A DNA stretch of 64,000 nucleotides. It comes from Rotaria macrura (lineage: Eukaryota; Rotifera; Eurotatoria; Philodinida; Philodinidae). The stretch spans positions 1 through 64,000 of the forward strand of contig OENT01000567.1 of NCBI GenBank assembly GCA_900239685.1, given 5' to 3'. Below the pieces are notes generated by a model. That model made no database searches. It was not told the DNA's origin and was given only the letters and a program-made list of their open reading frames with translations. Shown piece after piece: positions 28,689 to 41,994 of this stretch. The position numbers and the translations under genes are program-made. How positions within the stretch are numbered: position 1 is the first letter of the stretch; every line of letters starts with the position of its first letter.

Positions 28689-31600
28689 TTATTTGCCTGT
28701 CGGTTTATAAAAACATGTTGTTACAAATTTTTGTTTGTAACGTGCTGTTGTACTTAAAACCATGACACCATCCTAAATGTAAAAGATTGATATCAATAAA
28801 GTTTTGTATCAATACTTACACGAATCGATAATGCGTACAGGTGTTTTAACATAACATGATTCGGTTCCGGTAGTAGAGCAGGCTCATACTAAAAAGATAC
28901 ACAAAACGTTATAGAAATCCTTACTAGATAGAAGAAGTATTCTTTACATGAGCAGCGGTATCTTTATTAAGTATAATATTGAGTAGATGGGGGGGTAAAA
29001 AAGGTGGTTTATCTGTTGGTGAAAATTCTTCACGATTTGCCGGTGGCCAAGTTTGATCGTACAGACCAGGTGGTGAACGAGCCATTTCAGGATCATGAGC
29101 TATTAAATCGAAACAATATAAAATGCAAACCTATTCAATGTTTGGGAGAGCGTTTTCTATGTCTCTATTATTGTCATTTTTAAAACAATCAGCTGACAGG
29201 CAATCTTCTATCGGTGACTCTGGATGTGAGATATTACTTCACCCTTTCCAGCCGGATGGTACCAAATGGGCACATTTTGACATTGTTTCATCAAAAACTG
29301 TTTCTAACTGGTGTTGAACATCGTTCTGATATCATAATAATTAAGGGCACCAATGTCACAATTTATTCACCTGTCATTCAAGATAAAAGCACTTTGCTTT
29401 CTCAAAGCAGCATCATGAGAGCTAATTGCCATGGAGAATCTCCAAAGTCAGAACTATCACTGTTTCGAACATCTAATAAAAGTCGATATTCGAAGTACCA
29501 ACTGCAAAACTATTGTTAATAGATCCTCAGTTTCCGTCACTTCTAATGACACTGTTTCACTAATGAATTATATAAGAAAAAACAAGAATGTTACCTTTTG
29601 GTTACATCCGGCCGTAACGGTACAAACATGTAAAAAATTGATCTTTTTCTAGCTAAAGGAGTTCGATGGTTTATACTATTCCTTAATCTATACCATGAAA
29701 CTAGAACAAGGATCATGTTTCTACATATTCCCTCAATACCTCAGCTGAGTTATCGATAGAATATCGTGAAAGATCACAGAATTATGCAAAATTTGCCTGT
29801 TTTCTTGAGATAAGACTCAGAATTTAGAGAAGCTCTGGGAATTTTCGAACTAGATTATATATTATCATTCACAATCATTACTGGGTACTTCAAAAACTCC
29901 CAGAAATTCTCTAAATTCTGAGTCTTATCTCAAGAAAACAGGCAAATTTTGCATAATTCTGTGATCTTTCACGATATTCTATCGATAACTCAGCTGAGGT
30001 ATTGAGGGAAGATGTAGAAACATGATCCTTGTTCTAGTTTCATGGTATCGATTAAGAAATAGTATAAACCATCGAACTCCTTTAGCTAGAAAAAGATCAA
30101 TTTTTTACATGTTTGTACCGTTACGGCCGGATGTAACCAAAAGGTAACATCAAATGGTTTTGTGACCGAACATCCTCCCGGAGTCGAATACTAGATGTTC
30201 GATATCTACGTAGTGATCGAAGTCAAAATATAATGGAGAAGATTTTTTTGCATTCATTCTTCTGGTAGCCGGTCAGAAAGGGTTAAAGGCATTATACTCA
30301 AATTTTATCAGAAACGCCAATGTTTCAAGTTATCATGAACTAGACTTGATAGCGTTTCGACATCGCTCAGAATGCGCAATAACTTATGAAGCACAAATAT
30401 CGATTATTGAAAGGAAGAGAAATTTTAAAATAAAAATATGAGGGCAATGGCTTCTCGCTTTCTCACAAAACGCCAAGTTGACGAAAATAGCGAGATCGCA
30501 TACGAATTAAGTATTTGTAGAATGGTTAAATTAGGAAACAGCCTTTTTGCCCAACATATACTCATAGAGATTATGAAAAATACTTTGTCTCTGCAGACTG
30601 ATGTTTAATTATCGATAGTTTTCATGATCTATCAATAAATCCATTCACAACTGTTCACGTGTGTATTAAAATCGTAACGCCTAAAGATTCTCGTTTTAAA
30701 TATCTCGTAGTTTTAAAAAAGTGTTACTCTACTAAAATGTAAGCTTTGGAATCAGTTTTGTATTAAAGTGACACATGCAGAAAAGAGCGGGAAATTAAGC
30801 GATTTCTGTTTGATCTCAAAACGTTCACTTGCCGCTTCAACCCTTATTTTCAAACTTTCCGTTCTCGAAATGATTGAGACAAAAACAGTCAACTTCGCTT
30901 ATATATGTATGGTAAGCCCTAAAAAAACAATTCACGATTTGATCGTATAATGTGCTTCATATTTTAGACAAGAAAATAGTAGATCTAGCATATTTGGTGC
31001 ATGAAAGGTCGACTCGCAAATTCATCATTCTTTGAACTGCTAAAGTTGATCTAGAGACTTATGAAATTCCAGTTCATTGAACGATTACTCATCTCAATAA
31101 TTCACTGTCCACTCAGAGCTTTTGTTTTCGCCTTCATTCTATTTATCTCAAAATGAAAAGAACACGAACTTCTTTCAAATCGTCATTTTCGAATGCTATC
31201 AGCTCGTGAACGGATAATGGAGAAAGAGGTATCCGAAAAAAACCATCCGTTCGAGCTTAAGGCATGGTTCTCCCGTTTGAGTGAGTTTTTTCTAACGCTC
31301 CGTCCCTGAGATCACTGCCCCAGAAAATGAAAAGTTTTAATGCGTACGCTGAGAAAGAAAAAAACTAGATGGCACCTTAGTTGAACTCGGAATGTGAAAC
31401 ACGAATCTCAAATTTCTTATAAGTATTGAGACATCTTTATCTTAATTGGAGTTGACTACGTGTGCACCATCTTTCAAAATTTTATTTAGTCCAGTTTTGT
31501 CACAAATTATACAATTAGTAGAACCAAACTCTCGATAACATTTTCGTGATAGATGATCTTTAGACGTGAGATGAATTTTCTCAAACCTAAATAGAAGTCG

Positions 31601-34580
31601 TGGTGTGCATCTCTCCTTACAGAAACAGGATTTTAGTACATGAGAAAGAATCGAACAGAGTGCGGCAACAAAATAATCAAAGACTTCACGATTCTTAAAA
31701 CATTCAAAATACAGTAAAACCTCCCTTAGTGGACACTCCTATATAGTGGACACCTCCTTATAGTGGACACTTTGAGGTCCGACGGAGCATTTTCTGCTGG
31801 GTTTAAACCTCTACAGAGTGGACACTCTCTTAAGTGGACACCTCCCATTGTGGACACTTTCATTTCAGTCCCTTTCATACCAAATACCTCTCTATAGTGG
31901 ACATTGATTCCTATATTCCAACATTTAACGAATCGGACGATTATGAACATCTTAAAACTTATATACAAGTTACTCAAGATGATAACGAAGAAGAAGGAGA
32001 AGCTTTAGTAGAACAACCACCAAATTTATCTGAAGCACTCGAAATGATGAGAAAACTTCATCTTTTTGCTTCTATCGAACAACCTCAATTACACAATCTT
32101 ATATCTGATCTAGAATCGCAATTAACTGACATTTATCTTGATTCAAAAGCGGTTCAACAAAGTTCTACTACAGACTATTTTTCTCATTGCTGATTTTTTC
32201 TGTTTTTGTTTTTTTTTTGTTTGTGAAAATAAAATCATGAACGAAAGATCGATAAAAGTGTACTAAATTTGATTATCTTACTCATAGTCCCGCACACATT
32301 CAACAGTCCGTGTTTCATCGCAATATTTAAAAAAGACTTAACCTCTCTAAAGTGGACACCTCTGTATAGTGGACAGTTTTGGAAAGTCCGAAAGGTGTCC
32401 ACTATAGAGAGGTTTCACTGTATGTGAATTTCCTTTTCTGAAATTGAGCTAATATAGCGAGTTTTATAGAATTCGTACTGTCAATAAATACTGAAGAATT
32501 AAAGTAATACCAACGTTTTTAATCAGAGAAGAACTTTAAGGTTTTTAAAAAATGTACCATAACGACTTCCATCACTAGTGGTCTTCTAAACAATGGTGAT
32601 AGTGAATCTTTTGAGAAAGATGTCAGAAACTGTTTCACGAGAGCTATCTTTATTGCTCGCGATAATCAAGTATTGCTTAAATCAGCCCAAACTCTGGTAA
32701 CATTGTATGGCAATATTTAAAGTAGAATGCAATGCGCATGTCAATTAAGAGCGAAAGAAAGACAGTAAGTAAACTAAAGAAGAAAAACATAAATGCTGTG
32801 CTTCCCACTAGATTAAAAAACCTTCGAATGCTCGCTATACAATGCTTCGTATCGTAATAAAGCAAGAAATTTAAAAAAAACTCACCACGCAATACTAAAA
32901 AGTGCTTCGTACCTTAAGAAACGAAGCAATAAAAAGCAAATCAATGTTGCTAGGCTTTTTCCTCAGCCTTGTATCAAAGTATTTTATACAAGGCACTTTT
33001 TTATTTTTATCACATGTTAAGATTGAAACCGATTAAAGAAAAAAGAACAACAATAATTAATTTGACAGTTATTGAAGCACCCCTCGAATACTATACAGCA
33101 GCTGCTTACATAAGTCAGAAATCAATCCGATACGAGACTTTCTATGTTTATTTGATAGATTTTCCTATAGCAAGTAATAATGAAATCTGTTGCTTTCAAA
33201 ATATCTTGTTTCAAAGGATACACGAGAGATGATCAACCCTAAACGATGCTTTTAGAAAGCCCTATAGAATATCAATGATCTTAAGTAGAATGAATCGTGC
33301 ATATCCATAGTAGAAAAATTTCAAATATCAGTTATCATTGTTTTTCATTCAAAAATCCCATAATAGTAATTATGGTTTTTGGAAACTGTACTTATCATTT
33401 GTACTCATCAAAATGTCAAAATCTCCATCAAGTCTTTCCATTTAAAAAAATAAACGACGCATGATTAACGCGTAGATGACTTAACTTACGAGTAGAATCA
33501 CCTAAGACAAAAGCGGTCATTGCATTTGAAATGATAAAAATCAAAAGGTTGACTTATGTACATTCTCGAAAAAACTCATTTTTCAATTATTACAATTCTG
33601 AAGTAGGATTGAGACGATAACATAATTTACGATGTTTTCTGAAAATTTAATTTACTAAAGACGAATATGTTCTTAATTTCTAGATATATCTAGGAAACGA
33701 AGATACTTCATGATCACTTTCTAAATCAATATACTTGATAATGTTCGACTCCATAACTCGATGAATAAGTAGATGATCTTAAAAAAATGCTTCCACACTT
33801 AGAAGACTTACATTTTTGTTTTTTTAAATTGGTACTTTGACTATTTGCTAAAACGGAGTCTGATGTAAGTGCTTCCATAACTTCAAAATCACTTTTTTTA
33901 ACGATTATAACATTGTTACGACCATTATGACCATCTTCAACTGATGGCTGCAATACAAAATGAAAGAATGAATTCATATGAAATTCAATGTTGAAAGAGA
34001 GAGAACAATTACCGCATTCAAATCATATTCCCATCGACCATCAATAAAAAATTTATATTCATGTTTACCTTCAGGTAATTCGAGGATGGCTACAAAATCA
34101 TTATCACTAGGAAATTATAGATAATATTTTTATCATTTTAATGGAATGAAAACAAGCAATTACCTTTTAACCATGCATATTGTCTCCTTCCAATTCGTGA
34201 ATGAACCTGATAGTAAAGCTTCTTTATCCTTGGGTGAAGCTGGATAGTTGAAGACAACGGGTATTGTTTTTTTTTCATTTTGTAATTCTGTATTTATAGC
34301 CTTTTGAGTTAGATATTGTTGCATTTGGCGTTGATAGCGAATGCGTATTGGTAAACTTGGGTCTTCTCTTGATGATATCTACACAGACGAGGATATAAAC
34401 GGCAAGGAAACTATTTCCTTTGTTCTTTATATTTGTCAGTATTACTCGTTCGTCCACTGGAGATACGTAACTATTTGTGGACTCATTTTCAAGAGTCACA
34501 AAACGACCGTCTTCGCCGTCCCGTTCGTATCGCGAGTAAGTATCACTACGATTACGACCCGCTGGTTGTTGATTACCCAT
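28689..34580 (-). CDS. PRKAB: AMPK beta subunit
   Basis: Seven exons on the minus strand: 34446-34580, 34164-34378, 34013-34106, 33812-33947, 28948-29099, 28820-28888 and 28689-28772. All frames join and give 294 aa. The start MGNQQ carries the N-myristoylation glycine typical of AMPK beta. The glycogen-binding CBM48 (about residues 85-175) shows PVVFNYPASPKDKEALLSGS, SFTNW and LPEGKHEYKFFIDGRWEYD, followed by NNVIIVKKSDFEVMEAL. The C-terminal ASC domain that binds alpha and gamma subunits shows PPFLPPHLLNIILNKDT, YEPALLPEPNHVMLKHLYA and DGVMVLSTTARYKQKFVTT. Five introns are 47-67 bp; intron 4 (29100-33811) is 4,712 bp and holds two transposable elements. If intron 4 is retained, the frame stops at 33726, giving a protein with the CBM but no ASC domain. 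AMPK beta is the scaffold of the energy-sensing kinase. Confidence 0.92.
29588..30150. mobile_element. Fold-back element / long inverted-repeat MITE
   Basis: Two 262 bp arms (29588-29849 and 29889-30150) are inverted copies separated by 39 bp. I counted about eight mismatches, mostly near the centre. The termini read GTTACCTTTTGGTTACATCC inward from each end. There is no protein frame. The host duplication cannot be fixed by eye; the dinucleotide AT flanks both GTTACC ends as part of the palindrome. The form fits a non-autonomous fold-back or MITE-type DNA transposon. Transcribed with the AMPK beta pre-mRNA it would form a long hairpin. Confidence 0.85.
31712..32420. mobile_element. Deleted pogo/Tigger-like DNA transposon
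   Basis: The ends are inverted repeats: CAGTAAAACCTC at the left and GAGGTTTCACTG at the right. They are flanked by TA at 31710-31711 and 32421-32422, the target duplication of Tc1/mariner-pogo elements. Both subterminal regions carry many copies of AGTGGACAC (about seven on the left, three on the right), probably transposase-binding sites. Inside is only the C-terminal tail of a transposase, so this is an internally deleted, non-autonomous copy of 709 bp. Confidence 0.88.
31921..32193 (+). pseudogene. C-terminal remnant of Tigger-type transposase
   Basis: The frame reads FNESDDYEHLKTYIQ, then an acidic stretch, then LSEALEMMRKLHLFASIEQP and a tail ending FSHC before TGA. The pattern of a helical 'EAL...L' segment after an acidic linker is typical of the C-terminus of pogo/Tigger and jerky-type transposases. 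The CENP-B DNA-binding and DDE catalytic parts are absent. An AATAAA lies near 32,227 inside the element. The upstream ATG at 31834 lies in the subterminal repeats and is not a credible start. Confidence 0.65.
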
Positions 34581-35312
34581 CAGCTAAAAGAATAGAATAA
34601 ACTATACAACATCTATGTTTTTGCTAGATAGATTATACTAAAAAGGAGTTATTTCAATAACTCACCAAGTAATCTTCAAACTGTGTTTATATTTAAATAT
34701 AAATATATAATTATAGATTATGTTTTCTTGTCTAAAATAATAATCAAACAGATAATCCCATTGTTTTTCAGATGTTCACTCTTTTCTTTTAATCATGCAA
34801 TTCTTTTCTTTTCGTTTTTGATATTTTCCTAAACAACAAGAAGAGGAAAACAAAGAACTCGTCTTGTACTCACACCCTTGTTTCTGATTTAATACGTATG
34901 CGTGATATAATACAACATCAACAAAAAAAAGATAGTAGAACGTCGTGCGCGCTTATCCATTCGTCTATTATTCATTGCTTCTCTCGGTTTCCTTTGTCCT
35001 TCATTTCTGTGTACGTGCAAACAAAAATTGCAGTCATACAACAAAGTCACTATGAGTCATTGTCCATGAAAAATAGATCCATCAAAAGAAGAAAAAACAC
35101 AGAATTGATGCGCGACACAAATTGAACAAAAGAATAAATATCCAGTCGAAGAGATCAAATGAGGTAATAAGTTTTTAATTATAATAATAGTAGCAATACA
35201 AAACAACGAGTAGAGCAGAAATATGTATATATACAACGTACACACACACACACACACGCACATCAGAGGAAAAACACCTGTACAATGACACACGATACAC
35301 AAAGAAAAACTT
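34581..35312. other. Intergenic between AMPK beta and GTF3C4
   Basis: Upstream region of the AMPK beta gene and 3' flank of GTF3C4, both on the minus strand. TTCTTTTAG directly precedes the AMPK beta start and may serve as a trans-splice or 5' UTR acceptor. A CA microsatellite lies at about 35,240-35,257. No gene seen. Confidence 0.5.
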
Positions 35313-38300
35313 TCAACCGCAAAATGTGCATGTAAATCCTCCAAGTATTTTAATTAATGTTGTCAATTGTGTTGATTCATCGATAGTTGTATCACTTATA
35401 TAAAAATTACATAATGAACAACGCTTCGCACGATCTTGAACAAATATTGGTAAAAATGTTTTATTACAACGTTGAAAATCGTGACCATTCGAACAAGTTA
35501 CATCGAAAAATGTTCGTATGTGTAATGTTTGTCCACACAATGGACAAAGTAAATATTTTTGATCACATGTTGATAAATATTGACTATTAATTTGTGCTGG
35601 CGGTGTTGGTCCATTTGATATTGCTATTGGTGTTGTTGTCATATTTGGATTTGCCATTGCAAGTAATGAACCGAATTGTGCTGTTAAATTGTTGCCTGAT
35701 AAATTTGTATTTGTATTTCCGCTGCTATTTGTTGCATTCGCAGATGCTTGTAATTGTTGAGTTGAATATTGTAATAATTGTTCACACCAATAAAGTATCG
35801 ATTTTTCAATTGGTGTTAATTGTATTTGCTGTTCAGTTTGTTGTTTTGTTTGAACATAATCATATAATTTTTTAATTAGGTCAATGGATATCATTTGAGC
35901 AAATACATCAGCCAAAAATAACATATATGGTGCTTGTCTTAAACCATTACCAAGACCACTGTTATGATAGGATAACAACAGACGACATAACGAATGAACT
36001 TTTTTTAATAGACTAACACTGGCTTGATCAGCACAGTCAGCAACAGACATAATCAAATCTGTTAATGCATTCGATTTATCCGAATACAGTAAAACACGTA
36101 ACGCAGCTAATACATCATTTAAACGAAATGATGGTAGTGGATTCGAAAGAAAAAATGTGATTGTTGATGATACATCTTTTAATGAGTACACTGATAATGT
36201 TAATATGGCTTCATTACGTTTCATTGTCAACACAGTACAATGTGTTGGTGTTATACCAGCTGCTTGACAGTCGCTACCTGTTTCAAAATATAAAAACATG
36301 CAACGGATCGATTTGACGCTTATAAATGACATAGAAATAAATGAGACATGAGTCAATGAATGATAAGATTCGTACGATCTCTACTCGAATAATCTCGATT
36401 AAATAAATCAAGTTATTAATTTGATGAATTTGGTTTCAATAGAGATTGTTAAATTCAACATGACTAAAAGACTGGAAGAGCGAACAACAAGAAATAATTT
36501 CATTTTGACAATTTTTTTTATGAGGACTCCTATACGTATACATTTGATGCAAGTTCACAACTCTATATCTATTTCAGCCATATCCAATAACTTTCTATTC
36601 ATCCCTACAGCTCGTGAAAGGTTTTACATAAATATGTATACACATTCTGTCAACGATTAATATATTCTTAGCGAATTCTGCATTACGTTTTTACAAAATT
36701 CGATGAAAATATATTCACTAGTTATGTGTTTCAATATACCAATCTAACCTTGCAACCAATAGCAACAGTTAGAATATATTCCATTGACAAATAGCACAAA
36801 AATAGTTTTCAATATTATTTTAGTGAACTCTTACCGGCTGGTAGTAATTGACAAAATTGTTCAAATCTAGTTGTATGCTGTTGATGATGATGATGATGTG
36901 GATCATTATATGTTTGTGTTACTTGTTTATGTATAAAACCATCACGACATATTAAATATAAATCTTGTGTATCAGATAAGAAATGTGTCAATACACTTGA
37001 ATTCAAAGCATATTCATTAACCGTTTTTATTGTAAATTGTGAACATGATGTATTATAACCCGTTGATGTTATATTCAATGTTGCTATAACAATTGAATCC
37101 ATTTGAGCAAAAAATAATCGATGTTCATTATGTTGTTGATACAAAGCAATATGATGTATACGCGCACCATTTGAAACAAGATGTGGTGATTCTTGTTTTG
37201 TGTAGGCCAGTAATGGTGCTAATTCATTACCAGTTAATGATATTGATATAAGTGATACATGACCATGTGATGAACCAAGTGCAAGTATACCAGCTGTATC
37301 AGACAATGAAAGCCATGCCATAGCTGATATGGAATTATGTGGTGAACGATATGGTGCATCAGCTTTTGAATTATGTAAACCGTTCGACATAGTTGGTGAA
37401 TGGCCAGGTTTTTTTGTTCCGTTAGCCGATGATATTGATGGTTCAGTAGCATTGGGTTCAAGTAATGCGGCATAGGTCAATGTGAGGTTGTTGGTTTGTT
37501 GCTGTTCGGATAATTGCCATATAGCGACGTGACCTGATTCAAGGCCGCAAAATAGCAGTACAAACCGAGATGGTGAATCTCGACGAAGTACATTTGACCA
37601 ACCCAAACAAGTTGGAACTAGAAAAGATCAAAATAGATTCGTTAGGGTGGTTACTGTTCTTTTCTTTTTCTATTCGACACTATTATGTTCTTGATGATGA
37701 CAGCGTGTATAAGAAAAGAATAGCTTTTTCTTCTTTCAAGTTTTTTTTTTCTTCAACACGAAAAAAGAGACAAGAACTATTTTCTTCCTTTTCTTTTTCT
37801 GTTTGGGAAGAAGAAAGAAAAAGACAGCTGTCTATTTCTTTTCGAAAACTCTTCCCTGTGAAGAGAATAAAAGAAAAAATACAAATACTTTGCAGAAAAA
37901 TAAAACAACGTGCGCCAGAAAAAGGAAATCTATCTTTTTTTTCTCTATTCGCTTCTATTCTCATATGTTCAAAGAGCATAGGTCACGAGTTTCGATTTAT
38001 TCTTACCAAGTAAAGCCTCCTCATCACGTGATAATCCTCCAGTCGATGATGTTGTTCCATTGCTAGTTGGTGCTTTTCGAGCATTCGTTGGATTGGCCCC
38101 GGTGGCACCATTACGTTCGTCTAATTGAGATCTCCATCGTTTCGATACATTGAATAGAACAACTGGTGATTCTTGATTAGCATCACATATGACAAGTTGA
38201 CCAGTTGATGATGCGACAGCTAATAATCGAGCACCGTCTGGTCGTAATGAATCGGGACAAAAAAGAGCGAGAGGCGTATAAGTGTAGTATCTTAAATCGT

Positions 38301-38511
38301 CTTGTTCGAGATGTTGATCAAGTTGAAACCAGGAAACAGTAAATAATTGGACTTTACGTGATGAATGACCGCTAAATGTTAACAAGGTAAAGCCAGTTGA
38401 TGACGCTATTGCAAAACGAGACCAATCGGAGCATGAAATAGCGCCATCTTTGAGTGAGTCCGACGTTTGAAAGTGCTGCTCTTCAAGCAGCGAACAATCA
38501 AAGCCGCTCAT
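35313..38511 (-). CDS. GTF3C4: TFIIIC 90-kDa subunit (GTF3C4-like)
   Basis: Three exons, 38007-38511, 36835-37617 and 35313-36277, join in phase 1 twice to give 750 aa (human GTF3C4 is 822). The N-terminal half (about residues 1-430) looks like the TFIIIC delta WD40 propeller, with ISCSDWSRFAIAS and LESGHVAIWQLSE strands. The C-terminus (about 665-750) is the TFIIIC zinc region: CPLCGQTL, CSNGHDFQRC, CSLCNFYISD and a final CTFCG. Low-complexity Asn/Thr linkers separate the parts. The protein belongs to the Pol III factor TFIIIC, which binds tRNA promoters; the family has acetyltransferase activity. The introns are 389 bp (polypyrimidine-rich) and 557 bp. A TTGCAG acceptor about 25 bp before the ATG suggests a 5' UTR intron or trans-splicing. 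Confidence 0.8.
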
Positions 38512-39906
38512 TATAATTTTAATTTATATATTTGGCTGCAACTAAAAATATAAACATAAGAGTAGAAAAAACCAATATTATTATAATTTCTTTTTGACAA
38601 GTTACTGTTAATACTAAGAAGCGAAGGAGGCAAAAGAATTATTAGTTAGGAAGTGTCGATAAATATCAATATACCTGTTTAAAATAGTGATAAAGTCTAG
38701 AATTTGATAAAAATGGAATTTCTCGACCAAAATAAACAGAAAAAAAAACTCGAAATTCTTTTCTTCTTCTTTTTCTTGTCTCGTTCGGTTGATAAAGGAA
38801 TGGATAGACCAGAACGCAAAGAAAAGAATAATCGACAGCAGGGGGCGGCAGAGAGAAAAAGAGAAACAATGGCGCTTTGGGAAAAAAAGATGAGGGCTCT
38901 GCTTCAGAACAAATCTACGCCATTGTTTGTGTATTCAAAACTCGATAATGTTCGAAATTAGAGAACTCAAGTCCAACATTGCCAAAATTTTCGTTTTGAT
39001 TTTTTCAGACTAAAATTTCTCTTAATGTCTTCTGAAACAATATTAGAAAACTGCAGATGTCACTATTATACTGATATTCACACTCAATTATATGACAACT
39101 TTTACTTTCTATTTATTTATTCCTGTTCTTATATTGAATGGAATGATCGATGTTTCGTCTCTTCGTTTTCATGAAATCTATTTTATAAATTCGAGCATGT
39201 ATTTCATTAGGAAATCATAGTAAGTGTTATTTGTTCGAACTTAAAGTCTGTTGAATTTGATTTCATGTATAAAGTTATATGGGTTCATCCATCGTGCATT
39301 GATTACAAACAAAACATAATGTAATTTATCCATAAAGTTGGTATCGGTACACCGTTTCAATAATGAACATATGACGTTATTATATTTAGTTGTATGAATC
39401 AATTAAAAAATTGAGAATTTTCTCGTTTGTAAAAGCTTAATACATTTTGATCTCGACTTTGATGGCCTATCAAAACGAGACTTTATTATCTTTGAAGGTG
39501 AAATATTTCAATAGATGGCGTTTACACAATTGTTAAATTAGTTGATCGGAGATAAAAATCAATATGAGAAAAAGTTAGTTTTCTATATTCGTATTTTTTC
39601 CTTTGTGATGTAGATTCTGCCGTTGAACCAGCTGAAGCAATGAGGCATATAACCTTAGCAATGGCGACTGTTGTGTTTTCATGTTAATGTTTGTTCTGAA
39701 GCTTTTCTCTTTTTTTTCTCTCTTGTGTGATTACTCAAGACTTGTCTACGTGGCTAGGTGTGCCACGAGTTCACATTATTCATAATGACAAGGTTTAAAA
39801 GGAGAAATTTATTTCATTTTATGGTTCTTTAGATTTGAATAGCATCATTTGAATTTTCTCATTTTTATACATATTCGAATAACTTAAATCAAAATCAATA
39901 GTTAAA
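38512..39906. other. Divergent upstream region GTF3C4 / ARF1
   Basis: About 1.4 kb between the starts of GTF3C4 (-) and the ARF1-type gene (+). It presumably holds both promoters. No coding sequence or clear motif was identified. Confidence 0.5.
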
Positions 39907-40759
<853 letters not shown>

Positions 40760-41506
40760 ACATTTTTGACAAATATCCATTTAGCGTACTTGAAGATTGT
40801 CTTTTTTTTCTCTTTTTTTTTGTCTTTTGCAAATATATTCCAACAAAAAATACCAAATCATTGATATGTCTGTTTATCTCTTTATTAATCTCTCTTTCAT
40901 TCACAAACGGTTTTCCGAGAAGCATAATACACATTACTATGGAATGGAAATATGTACGCGTACACGAGTTTTTACTTCATATTTATTTCATTCTTATTGT
41001 TCTCTTACTTCAAGGTGTTCTAGTATATGTACAACAAATTCTATTTATCTAATGATCACTTCAAGTGCCCGTTTTTTCTCTGTTGTGGAATTCTTTCTTT
41101 TCTTTTTTTATTCGAACTCGCTTTTTTTTTCTTGGCGTGTTTATTGCTCGTTGTTACTTGAAACATTTACTGGCTTGTATGCTCGTCTTATGAGTGAATA
41201 CGAGAGAAAATTAAAATAGATTATTACGTGAACAAGAAAAAGCAAACTTGCGAAAAATATTTAGATGAATAAAGATTCAGGATAAAAAAGATTATGTTTG
41301 TGTTTTTCTTCTGTTGCTAAGAAAAGACGAATAAAGAGAGAGTTCATTCAAAGACAGAAAACATTAAAATTCAACTAGGATCTTGTCTCTACAACTGTGT
41401 GTAAGATTGACTTGCTGCATTACTTGGAGAAAGAACAAAACGCAAGGGAGCATCATCTGACCTTCTTACTACAGATAAGATGCATACCTGTGTGAAGTCA
41501 TTTTGA
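40760..41506. other. 3' flank of ARF1
   Basis: T-rich 3' UTR and spacer with a poly(A) signal near 41,268. No further gene seen on the plus strand. Confidence 0.5.
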
Positions 41507-41779
41507 TTAACTCCATTGATAACATTTATTGTAACTTTTATTTTTCTTAGAGCATTCTTTTTCCTCGAATATGTCACTTCGAAATCGTTGGCAAACTAAT
41601 TTTTCTTCATCAAATGAGCAGATTTGAAGCACTAACCCAGTGATACCATTGCTGCACTGAAAAGAAAACGTCAATTTGATCATCCAATGCTTTTTTCTAC
41701 CGTTATCACATAAACTTAATGATGAGTAAGGTCTATGAATATCAGGACAGGATAATGGTCTTAGATTACAAATACAAAA
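41507..41779 (-). CDS. Cysteine-rich C-terminal exon, hypothetical
   Basis: An open frame of 90 aa plus TAA starts right behind a TTACAAG acceptor at 41,780. It contains eleven cysteines, for example FCICNLRPLSCPDI, FSFQCSNGITGLVLQICSF and CSKKNKSYNKCYQW. The spacing suggests a secreted disulphide-rich protein. A short exon ending SSVCIH before GTAAAT (about 41,806-41,840) would join in phase 0, but the beginning of the gene could not be settled. No family recognised. A frame further downstream on this strand (to 41,389) is probably a shadow. Confidence 0.4.
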   Translation of the reverse strand, partial: FCICNLRPLSCPDIHRPYSSLSLCDNGRKKHWMIKLTFSFQCSNGITGLVLQICSFDEEKLVCQRFRSDIFEEKECSKKNKSYNKCYQWS

Positions 41780-41994
41780 CTTGTAAGTAATTCAAATTCA
41801 CAATTAACTTGTATTCTTAATTTACATGAATACAGACAGATGATCTAGAACATACATTTAATGAATACACATGAGCCATGTCTTCTTGATTTCATTGAGT
41901 GCAGTCAATACATTTGTCTTGATCTAAAATACAAATGAATAGATGTTTCAAGTGATAAATATTTTTTATTTCGTTTTAGATATTTTATTTAACT

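Larger units (their letters stand above)
29100..33811 (-). other. Giant intron 4 of AMPK beta
   Basis: The donor is GTAAGT after KKQK and the acceptor TTTAATAG precedes the ASC exons; the phase (1) fits on both sides. It is roughly seventy times longer than the other introns of the gene. It contains the fold-back element (29588-30150) and the pogo/Tigger element (31712-32420). The rest holds only short frames without recognisable domains. Confidence 0.85.

Noticed and set aside
33726-34580. AMPK beta as a truncated, CBM-only gene ending at 33726.
   Set aside because: A GTAAGT donor lies before the tail, and perfectly phased ASC exons were found at 28,689-29,099 on the same strand.
36278-36356. 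Start of the GTF3C4 C-terminal part at the ATG at 36356.
   Set aside because: This segment is the 3' part of an intron; the acceptor at 36,278 joins in phase with the exon ending at 36,835.
37570-38066. Several open frames of 87-147 codons on both strands.
   Set aside because: They lie in the pyrimidine-rich first intron of GTF3C4 and encode low-complexity Lys/Phe/Ser sequence.
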